Below are positions 23,802-34,372 of a stretch of DNA of 64,000 bases, piece after piece. The notes under the pieces were generated by a model, which did not search any database, was not told the origin of the DNA, and saw only the letters and a list, made by a program, of their open reading frames with translations. The stretch is from positions 235,427,560-235,491,559 of the forward strand of contig NC_039358.1 in assembly GCF_003573695.1 (NCBI RefSeq), given 5' to 3'. A program made the position numbers and the translations under genes. Position 1 is the stretch's first letter, and each line of letters begins with the position of its first letter. Source of the stretch: Papaver somniferum. Taxonomy: Eukaryota; Streptophyta; Magnoliopsida; Ranunculales; Papaveraceae.

Positions 23802-23960
23802 ACTGGCAGATGTTTTTACTAAGGGTTTACCTGTCAAGCAATTCAATGGAATTCTATCCAAGTTGGCCTCCATTGATATCTTAGCACCAACTTGAGGGGG
23901 AGAGTTGGAACAAAGGAGAATATTTGGTTTCTCTATTTATGATTGGTTTACACTGCAAGA
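23802..23960 (+). repeat. Right arm of inverted repeat, inverted copy of the copia 3' end
   Basis: On the plus strand it reads LADVFTKGLPVKQFNGILSK then LASIDILAPT and a stop, followed by GAGGGGGAG and the start of an LTR. It replaces the RT core. Where it meets the RT fragment the two share CTTGCAGTG (23951-23959 reversed), a likely microhomology joint. It differs from the element's own 3' end at two residues (A for G, A for S), so it probably came from a sister copy. Confidence 0.9.
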
Positions 23961-24367
23961 GACATAAGAACACGAAAAGTATTCATCTTTACAACTGGTG
24001 CAAAAGTTTCTGTGTAGTCTTCTCCATATCTTTGAGTAAAACCTCTTGCCATTAATCTTGCCTTATAACGCTCAATAGTTCCATCACTTCTGTATTTAAT
24101 TTTGTACACCCATCTACATCCAACAGTCTTCTTCCCGGGAGGCAACTTGACAATACTGTATGTATTATTTACATCTAAGGCACGTAACTCATTCTCCATT
24201 GGTGCCCTCCATTTTGGATTAGACTTCGCTTCATTATAGTTTTTAGGTTATTGATGACTGGATATAGCACTTAGAAATGCAGAGTGTGAAGAACCTACAT
24301 GATCATAAGTTAAATGTGCTTGTATAGGATACGCAGCGGAATGATATGTAAAGAAATCTTTGTATTT
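23948..24367 (-). pseudogene. copia RT N-terminal fragment
   Basis: In the same frame as the gag-integrase ORF, after two in-frame stops. It reads MENELRALDVNNTYSIVKLP, then VGCRWVYKIKYRSDGTIERY and LMARGFTQRYGEDYTETFAP, and breaks off after NTFRVLMSLAV. This is the finger region of copia reverse transcriptase. The catalytic palm that should follow is absent. Confidence 0.88.
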
Positions 24368-26884
24368 CTATGGAGCCTTCTTCTCACGACTTGAGGTTCT
24401 GACAATTGGTATCACTGGTTGATGATCTTGTGGAACCATAACCTCAGTTTCTGGAACTTGATGCGGCACATCTTGTAGTCCTGTATTATCATCAGTAACA
24501 TTAACATTATTGTCTGAAGCTTCTTCATGAACTGCTTCATTATGCACATCCAACTCTACCCCATCACCATTATCTCTGTGGGAATCTGTTGCAGTAGGTA
24601 TCTCATTAATAACTGGAAGTGGTGCCAAATCTGTATAACACTCCCCCTGAGACCGACTGCCAAAATCACACTGAAAATAAGCCACTGTTTCATCAAACAC
24701 AACATCACGAGAAATCTGTAGCTTTCTAGTGGGTGGATGATAACAAATATATCCTTTCTTTGTAGAAGAGTAACCAAAGAACACACACTTAGTTTCCCGT
24801 GAATCCAGTTTATCACGATGATTTTCCTGTAAATGTACATAACACACACAACCGAAAACTCTAAGATGAGAAATGCCAGGATGATGATGTTTTAAAACCT
24901 CTAATGGAGATTTGAACTCAAGCACACGACTAGGAAGACGATTGATCAAGTAAGTGGCCGTCAGAGAACCATGAGACCAGAATTTCTTTGGAACATGCAT
25001 CTGAATCATAAGAGCACGGGTTGTTTCCAGAATGTGACGGAGTTTCCTTTCAGCAACACCATTTTGCTGTGAAGTACCAACACAGCTAGTTTGATGGATA
25101 ATACCATGACTACGCAAATAACTTGGAAGAGGGCCTTTGATAAACTCAGTGCCATTATCTGATCTAAAAATTTTAACCTGTGCATCAAATTGATTGCGTA
25201 TCATACAATGAAAATCCACAAATACAGATGAAACTTCAGTTTTGGATTTGAGTAAATAGATCCATGTAGCACGTGACCAATCATCTATAAAGATAACAAA
25301 ATATTTATATCCATCATAAGCATCAATTGGAGCAGGACCCCATAAATCAGAATGAATTAATTCAAAAGGCATTGTAGCTCGAGTCATAGAGGTAGGAAAT
25401 GGAAAACGAGATTGTTTAGAAAACTGGCAAACATCACAGACTTGAGACTGAACAGAAAATGTGGGAAAAATCCTAGACAAAACACGACTGGAAGGATGTC
25501 CAAGTCTTTGATGATAAAGAAACTGCGGAGTTGATCTGTGAGTGAGACATGCCATGTCACTAGAGCGTAACAGGTACAATCCATGAGAAAAGATGCCTCT
25601 ACCAATCGTCTTCTTCGTCTGTCGATCCTGAAAGATGACCGAGGTAGGGGTAAATGTAACATCACAATTCAGAGAATTAGTGATTTGACCAACAGATAAC
25701 AACTGAGTAGGAAACGAGGGAACAACAAGTGCATTAGATGGCGAACAATCTGGAAAAAAATGCACTTTCCCACTGCCCATCACAGGAGCAGTAGATCCAT
25801 TAGCAACAGACACATTTTTGTGAGAGCTGCGAATAAATGCATGAACTGACGAAGGATCATTTTCCATATGATCTGTAGGTCCTGAATCAATAATCCAAAT
25901 ATGGCGGTTGGAAACAGGCGTAGTAAGAAAGGCTAGCAGGTTACCTGAAGTATGGTTGGCCTTGCACTCATTCTTATTACCCAACTGGTGAAAGAAATCC
26001 TTCAACTGGTCTATATTAAAGGATGAATTATCATCTACAGCAGCTCGAGCAAGCTTATTTTTGTCAAAATTAGCTTTAAGATGAGGATAAATATCCCAAC
26101 AACGATCCTTGGTGTGACCAGTTTTATTACAATGATCACAATGAAAAACTTCTCTCTTACCCTTAGCACGAGAATTCTTGTCCATGGCTCTGCATTTATC
26201 ATCTCTGGAGCTCAGAAGAGCACTGGATTCAGCAGCATCCAGATCTACAGTGCTTTTAGAAACATGATTCATAACTTTCTTACGGGTCTCTTCACGCTGC
26301 ACAGTCGCACAGACACTAGACAGACTTGGCAAATCAGCACTCATGAGAATAGTGCTTCTAAGAGATTCATATTCTGGTTTGAGACTACTGAGCACATCAA
26401 AGATTTTATCCTCCTCAACCCTCTTCAAGAGAGTTCTGGCATCAGTTGTATGAGGACGATATGTATCAAGTTCATCCCACTTCTTTTTTAAATAACCAAA
26501 ATGCTCAGTAAAACTTTTCGTACCTTGTTCAGCCTCGGCAATCTCACGTTTCAGCTCAAACACCCGAGCAACATTATTCCGTAAGCCATACGAACTAGCA
26601 ACAGACTTCCACAAATCCTTTGCAGATTCTGAGAACGAGAAAATTTCTGAAATATGTGGTTCCATCGACTGAAGAAGCCACGTGCGAACAAGTTGATCAT
26701 CAGCAATCCAATCATCATACTTTGGATCCTTAACATCTGGACAAGTACTATTCTCACCAATATACCCAGATTTTCTTTTACCCCCAAGAGCAAGAGCAGC
26801 AGCCCTAGACCAGCTGACATAATTGACATCGTTCAACAAGACAGAGGTTAAATGCAAACTAGTATTATGATCTGATTGTGCCAT
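24368..26884 (-). CDS. copia gag-protease-integrase ORF
   Basis: 838 codons from an ATG (26882-26884) 57 bp inside the primer-binding site to a TAG at 24368-24370. Gag occupies roughly residues 1-240. A CCHC zinc knuckle (CDHCNKTGHTKDRC) lies near residue 250. The protease has WIIDSGPTDHM near 330, where most copia proteins have DSGATDH. The GAG-pre-integrase region has LYHQRLGH near 455 and a CDVC pair. Integrase has the DDE residues in HSDLWGP, RSDNGTEF and GVAERKLRH (about 510-625). The TAG separates it from the in-frame RT remnant, so no full polyprotein is made. The gag-integrase part itself is open and could in principle be translated. Confidence 0.92.
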   Translation of the reverse strand: MAQSDHNTSLHLTSVLLNDVNYVSWSRAAALALGGKRKSGYIGENSTCPDVKDPKYDDWIADDQLVRTWLLQSMEPHISEIFSFSESAKDLWKSVASSYGLRNNVARVFELKREIAEAEQGTKSFTEHFGYLKKKWDELDTYRPHTTDARTLLKRVEEDKIFDVLSSLKPEYESLRSTILMSADLPSLSSVCATVQREETRKKVMNHVSKSTVDLDAAESSALLSSRDDKCRAMDKNSRAKGKREVFHCDHCNKTGHTKDRCWDIYPHLKANFDKNKLARAAVDDNSSFNIDQLKDFFHQLGNKNECKANHTSGNLLAFLTTPVSNRHIWIIDSGPTDHMENDPSSVHAFIRSSHKNVSVANGSTAPVMGSGKVHFFPDCSPSNALVVPSFPTQLLSVGQITNSLNCDVTFTPTSVIFQDRQTKKTIGRGIFSHGLYLLRSSDMACLTHRSTPQFLYHQRLGHPSSRVLSRIFPTFSVQSQVCDVCQFSKQSRFPFPTSMTRATMPFELIHSDLWGPAPIDAYDGYKYFVIFIDDWSRATWIYLLKSKTEVSSVFVDFHCMIRNQFDAQVKIFRSDNGTEFIKGPLPSYLRSHGIIHQTSCVGTSQQNGVAERKLRHILETTRALMIQMHVPKKFWSHGSLTATYLINRLPSRVLEFKSPLEVLKHHHPGISHLRVFGCVCYVHLQENHRDKLDSRETKCVFFGYSSTKKGYICYHPPTRKLQISRDVVFDETVAYFQCDFGSRSQGECYTDLAPLPVINEIPTATDSHRDNGDGVELDVHNEAVHEEASDNNVNVTDDNTGLQDVPHQVPETEVMVPQDHQPVIPIVRTSSREKKAP

Positions 26885-26940
26885 AGTAAATACACAGAGA
26901 AATGAAACTTGATTACAGAGAAACGGCCAGGATCGTTAAC

Positions 26941-26955
26941 GATCCCCTGATACCA
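26941..26955 (-). other. copia primer-binding site
   Basis: The minus strand reads TGGTATCAGGGGATC, adjacent to the 5' LTR. The first nine bases match the 3' end complement of initiator tRNA-Met (TGGTATCAG), the usual primer for plant copia elements. Confidence 0.85.
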
Positions 26956-27290
26956 TGTTGTTATGCATAAGATGTTATGCAGTATGCATAAGATGTTATG
27001 CAGTATGCTTAAGATGTTATGCAGTCAATATTGACTCTGCATAAGATGTTATGCAGTTAACTAAAACAGATTAAAGAAGAAACAGTTTAACGTGGTTCGG
27101 CTATAGCCTACGTCCACGGGAGAAGAATGATTAGGGTTTCTTATTATCAATGGAGGTTTTACAAGACGTGTATATATATATCCTATACATGCCACATATT
27201 CGTATAGATAGCAACATATCTAGAGAATATTTTCTTGCAGTGTAAACCAATCATAAATAGAGAAACCAAATATTCTCCTTTGTTCCAACA
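26956..27290 (-). repeat. copia 5' LTR (335 bp)
   Basis: Same ends as the 3' LTR. It has one extra ~21-bp unit (ATAAGATGTTATGCAGTATGC) near its internal-domain-proximal end and two fewer bases in a TA run. With four substitutions over about 310 aligned bases, LTR divergence is near 1.3%. Confidence 0.92.
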
Positions 27291-27295
27291 TATTT
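27291..27295. repeat. Target-site duplication TATTT, right copy
   Basis: Identical to 22951-22955. Confidence 0.9.
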
Positions 27296-27418
27296 GTCTT
27301 GCTTTGAAGGTGTTGAAGGAATAGAAGTATGAAGTAAAAATGTTTTTTTTTTACCCGTACCTATTAATGGGCTATTTTCCAGCTAAATCAGTGGAATCTT
27401 GCATTTCTGTGATGTGCA

Positions 27419-27543
27419 GAGATCAATTAAAGCGTCAACAAAACTGTGTAAGTGGGTAATGGGTAACCCTGTGATATTTGCTGGATTTGACGTCTACGGC
27501 GAAACACTTGCAATGCAGTTTCGCAGTCGAATCAATGGTTGAA
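27419..27543 (+). CDS. Candidate C-terminal exon of the interrupted gene
   Basis: After an acceptor-like TGTGCAG the frame reads RSIKASTKLCKWVMGNPVIF then AGFDVYGETLAMQFRSRING and TGA. The composition is protein-like and the position is right for the exon after the copia-bearing intron, but I cannot confirm that it joins 22917. Family unknown. Confidence 0.3.
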
Positions 27544-27883
27544 ATGTAGTTTCGTGAATCCTTAATTTGATTATGCAATTTGTTAGTTACTTGGTTCAGT
27601 GTTGTTCTAACTTCTAGGTAAACATATGGTCACCAATTTCGCCAAAATAGACTCTTCGCTGATAAATATAATTACTTTTTACCTTGAGTATTGCATTGTA
27701 TCAATCTCTATACCGGTTTGAAACCTATGTAAAATTAGATTACAACAGTAATAAAATCCATGGGATGTCCTTCATTTAAAGCTTTCTTAATTTGTTTATT
27801 CCTGTTCTGCTATATGTACTGTTTGTTGCTTGGGAGATAATAGTAGTACTGATTGTGAGAGATGGTATATACGTCTTTTTCAG

Positions 27884-27941
27884 GTTATGGAGATGGTACG
27901 ATATCGCTGGGTTGGAAAATGTTAGAAGAGAGCTTCAGGAG
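27884..27941 (+). pseudogene. Isolated CDC48-like exon fragment
   Basis: Between a TTTTTCAG acceptor and a GTATAT donor lies LWRWYDIAGLENVRRELQE. This resembles the start of the second AAA module of CDC48/p97 ATPase (WEDIGGLENVKRELQE). I find none of the neighbouring Walker-containing sequence nearby, so this is a stray exon or a small captured fragment and not a gene. Confidence 0.45.
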
Positions 27942-27999
27942 GTATATACTGTGAAGCTTTCCTTCTCATTTTTAACTAACTGCTTGATGACTAATGACG

Positions 28000-29700
28000 C
28001 CCTTTGTTGAGAGATAATACATACAGTTGGTACGATATGTCTTTTTAAAAAAATTAAATTAAATTTTTTTTGAATTTTGTATTTTTCAATTAGATGCAGT
28101 TGCATCGAGAGAAAAAAAATTAAGGGTACAACATGCCTTTTTTTTAACTCATTTCCCCCTTTATTGAATTTACGGCAAACATAAGGAACATCCTCAGGAT
28201 TTTACTATGTTTAGCATCGTGTATATTGAAGAATCAAAGAACCGGTTAACCACACCATAAAAGTTGAGATCGAGAGAAAGAGGGAGGCAAATTGTTTCAG
28301 TCACAGCTCCAAGGTTTTTAGATAGGGTAAGTAGTCTTCTGAATCCTCTTTCCCTTTGCAATATTTAAACTTTCTTTTATTCTGTCTCTGTGCATGTTAT
28401 AATTGATTTGAGATAGGTTGAGTTTCCTTTATTTTCCTTTGGGTATGCCTCCTCCTTTCTCTTCTTCGTTTTGTAATCTATGTTATCATCGAGGGTTTCC
28501 TGTATTTGTTATTGTTATAGTACCAGATCAATTTTAATTGATGAAATTCAGCTTTTTACTGATCCAATAAATGCAGATTTTGTTGAAGCTGTCTATGACC
28601 TCAGAAGTAAAATCTTCTTACTAAAATTTGTGATTTCCTTTTGTAGTGAAGTAATTAACTTTTAGTTGTAAGTCTGATTGTTTTATTTGATTTGATTATG
28701 CAGCAATGCTGTGCGAATAGAAGTTGAGGAAGAAACTGATAAATTATAAAAAAAAGTATGAAGTTATGTCTCCGGTGCCTGTAAGTCTTGGTTAGTATTT
28801 CTCCATATGGTGTTTCATACTCCGCTTCATTTGAACTGAAACTACTCCTCTTAGTTCTGTTATTTGATGGGCACTCTAATGCAACCAAATTAGGAAGATG
28901 GTAGAATGAATCTAGCAAGTACTTCAATCTTTCCACCACTAAAAATCAAGGCATCTTATTCGTGTCAATGAGTCAATTGGTCCCAGGTAATGGCATTTCC
29001 TTCTCACAAAAATGGAGACGTCTAAATGTTGGATTCAGTGTTTGCAAATTAAATGATATGTTTACTTCTATTTTGTATGTGCTAAAATCTGTTACACCAT
29101 ATGGCAAAGTGAGTTCCACTAGATCATTATCATTATCTATGAGATTGTCTTGATTTAAGTATATGTTTTAATTTAATGTTCTTTTTCTTATCTCCAAAAT
29201 GAATGTTAACTTTAATCGGTGAACTATTATTACTCAAAGAAGGTTGGAAAAGGAGTTTTGAAATTTCAAGAAAATTACGGAGCAAAGTGGAACAAGGTTG
29301 GAAATGGCCGTTTAGGCGTTAACCCAAAGAAGTTAACCCTTTTAAGGTGCTTGTTATGAGGATATTATGAATTTCTCCACTTTCTGAGAGAGTTGTATTA
29401 CTAGGACGAAAGTCGAGGAGCTTCCGAGCCGCAGGAAACTTGCTTCCCTCATTGGTTAGTCTGGGTCCAATTGGTCCACCTGAATAACGCGATATGCAAG
29501 TCTGAAAAAAGAAAAAAACATCTCAGCTTTTTTGTTTTGTAATTTGAGTTCTCTTATAATAAAGTTTGGACGTATTGTTCTTTGCATTTATACACTATTT
29601 TTTCCTCATTAGTAATTTTTTTTCTTTTGTTGATTTTTTTTTTTTTTTGAAATATTTTTGTTTTGTTGAAAAAATAAATAAATGTAATATTGAACGCTTA
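28000..29700 (+). other. Stretch with scattered exon-like blocks, no gene model
   Basis: Near 28550-28605 the frame FTDPINADFVEAVYDLRS ends at a GTAAAA donor. Near 28703 an acceptor ATGCAG opens SNAVRIEVEEETDKL before a stop. Near 29390-29487 RVVLLGRKSRSFRAAGN and LLPSLVSLGPIGPPE end in TAA. These could be remnants of one gene, but no domain is recognisable and the pieces cannot be joined with confidence. The rest is AT-rich. Confidence 0.25.
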
Positions 29701-29787
29701 GACACAAAAAGTCTAAGAATCCATCCGGATGCAAATATAGTTCTACGTTCAGTTCTTAGGGGGATTGTGTTAACAGAGTTCCTCTTA

Positions 29788-30353
29788 GAGAAAGTCTTAT
29801 GGTGGAATCCATCCATCTTCCATCTTCCACGCCACCTCAGCACTTGGAATTGTGGATGGAAACGCAAGTGTAATGGTGGAATAGTAGAAACGCTATTCTT
29901 AATAGCGCTCAGTGTTATTTTTGATAGCGCTAAAAAAAACGCTATTAAGATTGGAGTTTAGCTCCATTAAGAATGGAGCTTTTCTCAGCCGTTAGATTCT
30001 CAACAACTCAATTTAAATCTACGGATAAAAAAAAATGCTATTAAGAATGGAATTTTTTTTCAGCCGTTAGATTCTCAACAACTCAGTTTAAATCTACGGA
30101 TAAAAAAACGCTATTAAGAATGGAACTAAGCTCCATTCTAATTAGCGTTTTTTCTTGTCTTTTAGGCGCTATTGTTAATGGCGTTTTACGCTATTCTTAT
30201 TAGCGTTTCCATGGATTCCACGGACCATTCCACCAAATCATGAAACCCTGCTTGGATTTTCTATGGAAGACCCCAATTTGGAAGTTATTAGACTTGACAT
30301 TCCATGGATTTTCCACACTTGGAATAAATTGGATTCCACCATAAGACTTGCTC
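29788..30353. mobile_element. PIF/Harbinger-like MITE, 566 bp
   Basis: Ends are GAGAAAGTCTTATGGTGGAATCCA and, as reverse complement, GAGCAAGTCTTATGGTGGAATCCA. The 3-bp duplication TTA is at 29785-29787 and 30354-30356, as in Tourist/Harbinger elements. It has no coding capacity. The centre is built of GCTATTAAGAATGGA-type inverted pieces and a tandem repeat (separate entry). Confidence 0.75.
29969..30119. repeat. 75-bp tandem duplication inside the MITE
   Basis: Two copies of a 75-bp unit containing CAGCCGTTAGATTCTCAACA (at 29986 and 30061) and TTTAAATCTACGGATAAAAA. Copies differ by a few bases and the A-run length. Confidence 0.8.
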
Positions 30354-30496
30354 TTATAGAATAGAGGTGAACAATAGAGTAGAGGTGAACAATCTCATTG
30401 TACTCATCCACCAACGTGTAGAGCTGTTTTGGTTGTTTCAATCCCATTTTTTTAAAGTAAACTGAAATCCATTTTGGGAATCGACCGGAAAGGTTT

Positions 30497-30560
30497 CTCA
30501 TTTGGTATTATTCTCTTACATCAACATGTATTTTGATGTAAGAGAATAATACCAAATGAG
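30497..30560. repeat. Perfect 28-bp hairpin with 8-nt loop
   Basis: The arm 30497-30524 (CTCATTTGGTATTATTCTCT followed by TACATCAA) is an exact reverse complement of 30533-30560. The loop is CATGTATT. Transcribed from either strand it would form a fully paired 28-bp stem. Confidence 0.9.
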
Positions 30561-30816
30561 ATAATCAATGTTATCTTTTTGTATTCTGCAGAGGTAACTC
30601 TCACAATTAACAAGTAGTCCTTTGTATTCTCTTACATCAAGATTTGGAATTTAAAAATGTATTTGAACTAATTAAACATAGGGATTGAACATATTTAGAC
30701 TTAGCCACCAGAAACAGTAGCAAATGAAAAAAAGTCAAAAAAAAAAAAAAATTACAGGAAAAATATTGAATGAGCTAATAATAAAGTTACATTAATTGCA
30801 ACAACATCAACTTGAA

Positions 30817-30849
30817 CCCCGGGCCGTTACGGCACGGGTCATATCCTAA
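30817..30849 (+). mobile_element. Probable Helitron 3' terminus
   Basis: A GC-rich nested hairpin (CCCGG GCCG TTA CGGC ACGGG) is followed 10-11 bases later by CCTAA and then T. This fits the plant Helitron 3' end: short hairpin, CTRR, insertion before T. A candidate 5' end (TCTCTTATAATAAAG) starts at 29550, which would make a 1.3-kb element around the MITE, but the base before it is not A. The 5' end is therefore unproven. Confidence 0.45.
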
Positions 30850-33800
30850 TTAGTTTTATAAGAAAAGAAATTCTACCAAAAATTCTAGGGAAAATCTTAT
30901 TAATTTTCTTATTTTAATTATTATACCAAAATATCTTATTTACAAGAGGCTGTTATTTTGAACCGGAATATATATTCAGGAATATTGTTTTCAATTAGTT
31001 TTATATATCTTCGGAAAGAATATAATTGCACTACTATTTTTATACTAAGACTAAGGATGGTTCAACATATTTTCGGCAAGGATATAAACTTACCACAAAT
31101 TAGGCTAAATACTTATGGGAACGTCTGAATCTTCAAATATAAAACTCATAACCATTCCTGTTAAATCTACTTTGGGAAACAAATTTAACTCCTAAAGGCG
31201 ACAAAAATATAGCTTTTCCAAAATATGGTAAATCTAATATAGCGTTTCCGTTTTAAACACGGATTCTTATTCTCAGTTTCCCTGTTAAATTTAGCATTTC
31301 CTTTGAGATTCCTATCAAATACAGCACAAATTCTTATTTTAAGTATCGATGCTTATGATTTCCGTTTTTAAGATCTTCTTCGAAATTTTCTATGTGGAAT
31401 TAATTTATTGTATTTATTATTGTGTGTTTGTTTACAGCATGCACGGTTGTCCCCTAATATGAGAAGAACCCTAATCTTTGTTCAATGTATTTTAGCTGGA
31501 TTCAAACTATTGATGCAATTATCTTCTTTATTGGTTTTGAATTTATTATTCTCTACGTAGATTTTTTAATTCTTTTTGTGTTTTACTTGCAGCTTGCAGG
31601 ATAGTCTTTGATTCGTCTAAGCAGATTACTTATTTTCTTTGTGAGTTGAACAACTTTGGGGTTCAATTGATTGCTTGATTTCGGCGAAGCACTTTCTATT
31701 CTGTGATAGACTGGTAATGTCGAAGCTCCAGTGTTTTTTTTCTTTTCTTTTTTCTTTAGGTCACTTCATTTTTTCTTTTTTCTTTAGGTCACTGCATTTT
31801 GTTGCTGCAATTCATGTTCGGATTATGATTTGCATCCTTTGATTCGTGTTCTAATTACAGGTTGTGTGTATTTCTCGCTGTTCAGGTTTGATGAATAAGC
31901 TATATCACTAGACCAAATTTTTTTGACTGGTGTGCAAGAGTATTTAAGGTACATATTTTGGTTAATGTTTCAGAATTTAATGAGCTTTCTGAATTTGTTT
32001 AATAATATTACCATTTTCTGCTTTACTGTGCTCTTTGGTTGGGTTTATTCTACTGCAACAAGAGTATTTCAGAGTTCTGATTTTAGATGTGTATGTCTAA
32101 TGTGCTTTGTTGAAACATGGTGTTTTCGTATGCCCTCGAAATAAATATTGATCACTGAGTATTGGTAATTTACTTTGATTTTAAATTGGACCCGGTGCAG
32201 GAATGGGGTTTTAATTCTGCCGCAGAGATGAATCCCAACTCTGCAATAATGAAATACACTGGGTTGCTCTAAAATTTCAGAGGTATGCATCCATTTTGAG
32301 AATTTTGGACTTCTTCGTACACTGATTACGAACTATAAGTAATGACTTTTGGGATTTTGAGAGTGGAAGCATGTTGTGTAAGGTGCTAGAGTAAGCCTAG
32401 ATAATTGCTCAATGCAAGTATAGTTTGTAATCAATCTTCTATAGTTTGTAGATAAGTTGGGGTTTAAATGTAATGTTATTCTCGGTTCTTAGAATGGCAA
32501 AAATAACTTGTGGAGAGTTTACTTCTTCTACATATACTATCTTTATTTATGGGTTCAATCAAATGCTAAGCAAAATGGATGTGGATCGTTGAGTCCAGTG
32601 ATTACTAATGTCAAGGTAGGGTGTTTCTTAGTGATATGGAGTACCTGTCTGTTGAGGCAATTGCTTGCATTTCCAGTTGAAACTTCCAATTGTTAAAGAT
32701 GCAATTGAGGTGCCCACCCATATTGATTTTCATGTACATTGAGTAAGGGAGTTATTCATGTCGGCGACGCCATTTCGAAGGCATCTATTCGACTCATCTT
32801 ATTCTGTTTCCATTTTAAGTAGCACCTTGCAGGGGTAATACAGTCCAGTAAAATAGTTATGCTCCTTGGATGTTTTGATTCGTTTGATAAAGCGTTTATT
32901 GTATCTAAAATGGTGAGTCCATCATTTTATGTCTAATAGGGGAAAAATAAAAGATGTATAACTGGATGCTTAGGTTTTCTGCAAATGATTTTTTTCAACT
33001 CCCTGATTTTTTTCAGCAGCCAGAATCGGAAAAATAAGACATGTATAACTAGATGCTTAGGTTTTCTGCAAATGATTTTATGTTCCATTCTGTGACTTTT
33101 GCATCATTACCAGCCATTATGTAATCAAATATTTTCTTGAAACACCAGCATATTAGAAGAATTTTTTGGATAGTTAAAGATCTCTGACCTTCCAACGGTA
33201 CTTTCAATTCTGTGTTCATATTCTCCCAGTTTTGGCATTATTAAATAATGGTTTCGACGATGTCATATGTAGGCATAGAGAATAGTAAAAAGTTGAAACA
33301 AAAGTAACGCGATAGTATGCAACCGAGGATGGGAACTGTAGATATCGATTATCAGGTTTGAGCAACCTTTTATTTTTGTTCACATGCCATCATCTATTAC
33401 TATAATATATTTTCCCTGATGTTTAATTGTTATCTTCATGTTTTTTTTATGGCGATGCAAGAAACAATCCGATCTCTTTGTTAGTTGACATCTTTGCTTT
33501 TTCTTTTTCTCTCTTCTTAGCTACTGTAAATTACTTGATAATTTCATTTTTCTAGTTCTTAGTATACTTTTTTAATGTGTGGAGAGGTTTTTGCAACTAT
33601 TTATCTCTCTAGGTGTTACCTGTGTTACTAAGGTTGTATTACTTTAGGATACAATTATTAATGTGCTTATATTTTAATTCTTCGTGGATTTTTCTTGATG
33701 TTCGTATTCTACTTTATGGGGTTGGATGTTTTTGCAGATGATGTCTTTAGCTCTTTGATTTCCTAAAGATTTTCTCCTAAAATACTTAATACAACTTTTT

Positions 33801-34300
33801 CATTGTTGATTTTATAGATGTTGTTCGTTATTTCTAGAGGATATATTAATCGCACTACAGCAAAGCAGAAATAATAAATTTGGCGCACCAGAGGAAATGA
33901 ATAATATGAAGGTGAGTTCATCCTTTTTCATTACTGGAAGAAATTATTCTGATAGTCTAAAAGGTGTGCTATGTATAAGCTTTTTGAAATGTAAAAAAAA
34001 ACACCGAATGACTAGGGAGGTTATTATTGAGTTAGCTAGACAACTGATTACATTGGAATACCTTAGTAAATCAGTTTGATGGTCAAATAATGTCTACTTC
34101 ATATATAAGACGGTTTATTTTTGAAACTTCATATATTGCACGTACGTCTTTTGGTTACGCATATTGAAGGATCAACAAAATAGTCTAAATACAATACGAG
34201 TGCACTGCGAAAAATAAAGAAAATTGGAGCGAGGTCATTCTCCACCGTTTGGTTTGCTTTTAATAATCATTTTTCTGCATATATTTATCTTCAATTCTAT
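30850..34300. other. Gene-poor AT-rich stretch
   Basis: No recognisable coding region. Acceptor-like and donor-like signals and a polypyrimidine-rich plus strand from about 31400 onward give it the look of a long intron or a spliced noncoding transcript. A short direct repeat of about 30 bp (GTATAACTGGATGCTTAGGT at 32956 and GTATAACTAGATGCTTAGGT near 33044) is the only structure I see. Confidence 0.35.
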
Positions 34301-34372
34301 TGTTTTAGATGATGTGGTTTCTATTTGCATGTGAATTCTGTTTTCCTTTTCCTATCTGTAAGTTGTACTATA

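Larger units (their letters stand above)
22956..27290 (-). mobile_element. Ty1/copia LTR retrotransposon with rearranged pol
   Basis: A 4.3-kb element in minus orientation, bounded by LTRs (5' LTR 26956-27290, 3' LTR 22956-23271) with TG...CA ends and a perfect 5-bp target duplication TATTT. A tRNA-iMet-type primer-binding site (TGGTATCAGGGG on the minus strand, 26944-26955) touches the 5' LTR. A polypurine tract (GAGGGGGAG, minus strand, 23272-23280) touches the 3' LTR. The domain order gag-protease-integrase-RT-RNase H identifies Ty1/copia. Most of RT, including the catalytic YVDD region, is missing; in its place is an inverted copy of the element's own 3' end (23802-23960). The element is not autonomous. 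Confidence 0.93.
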
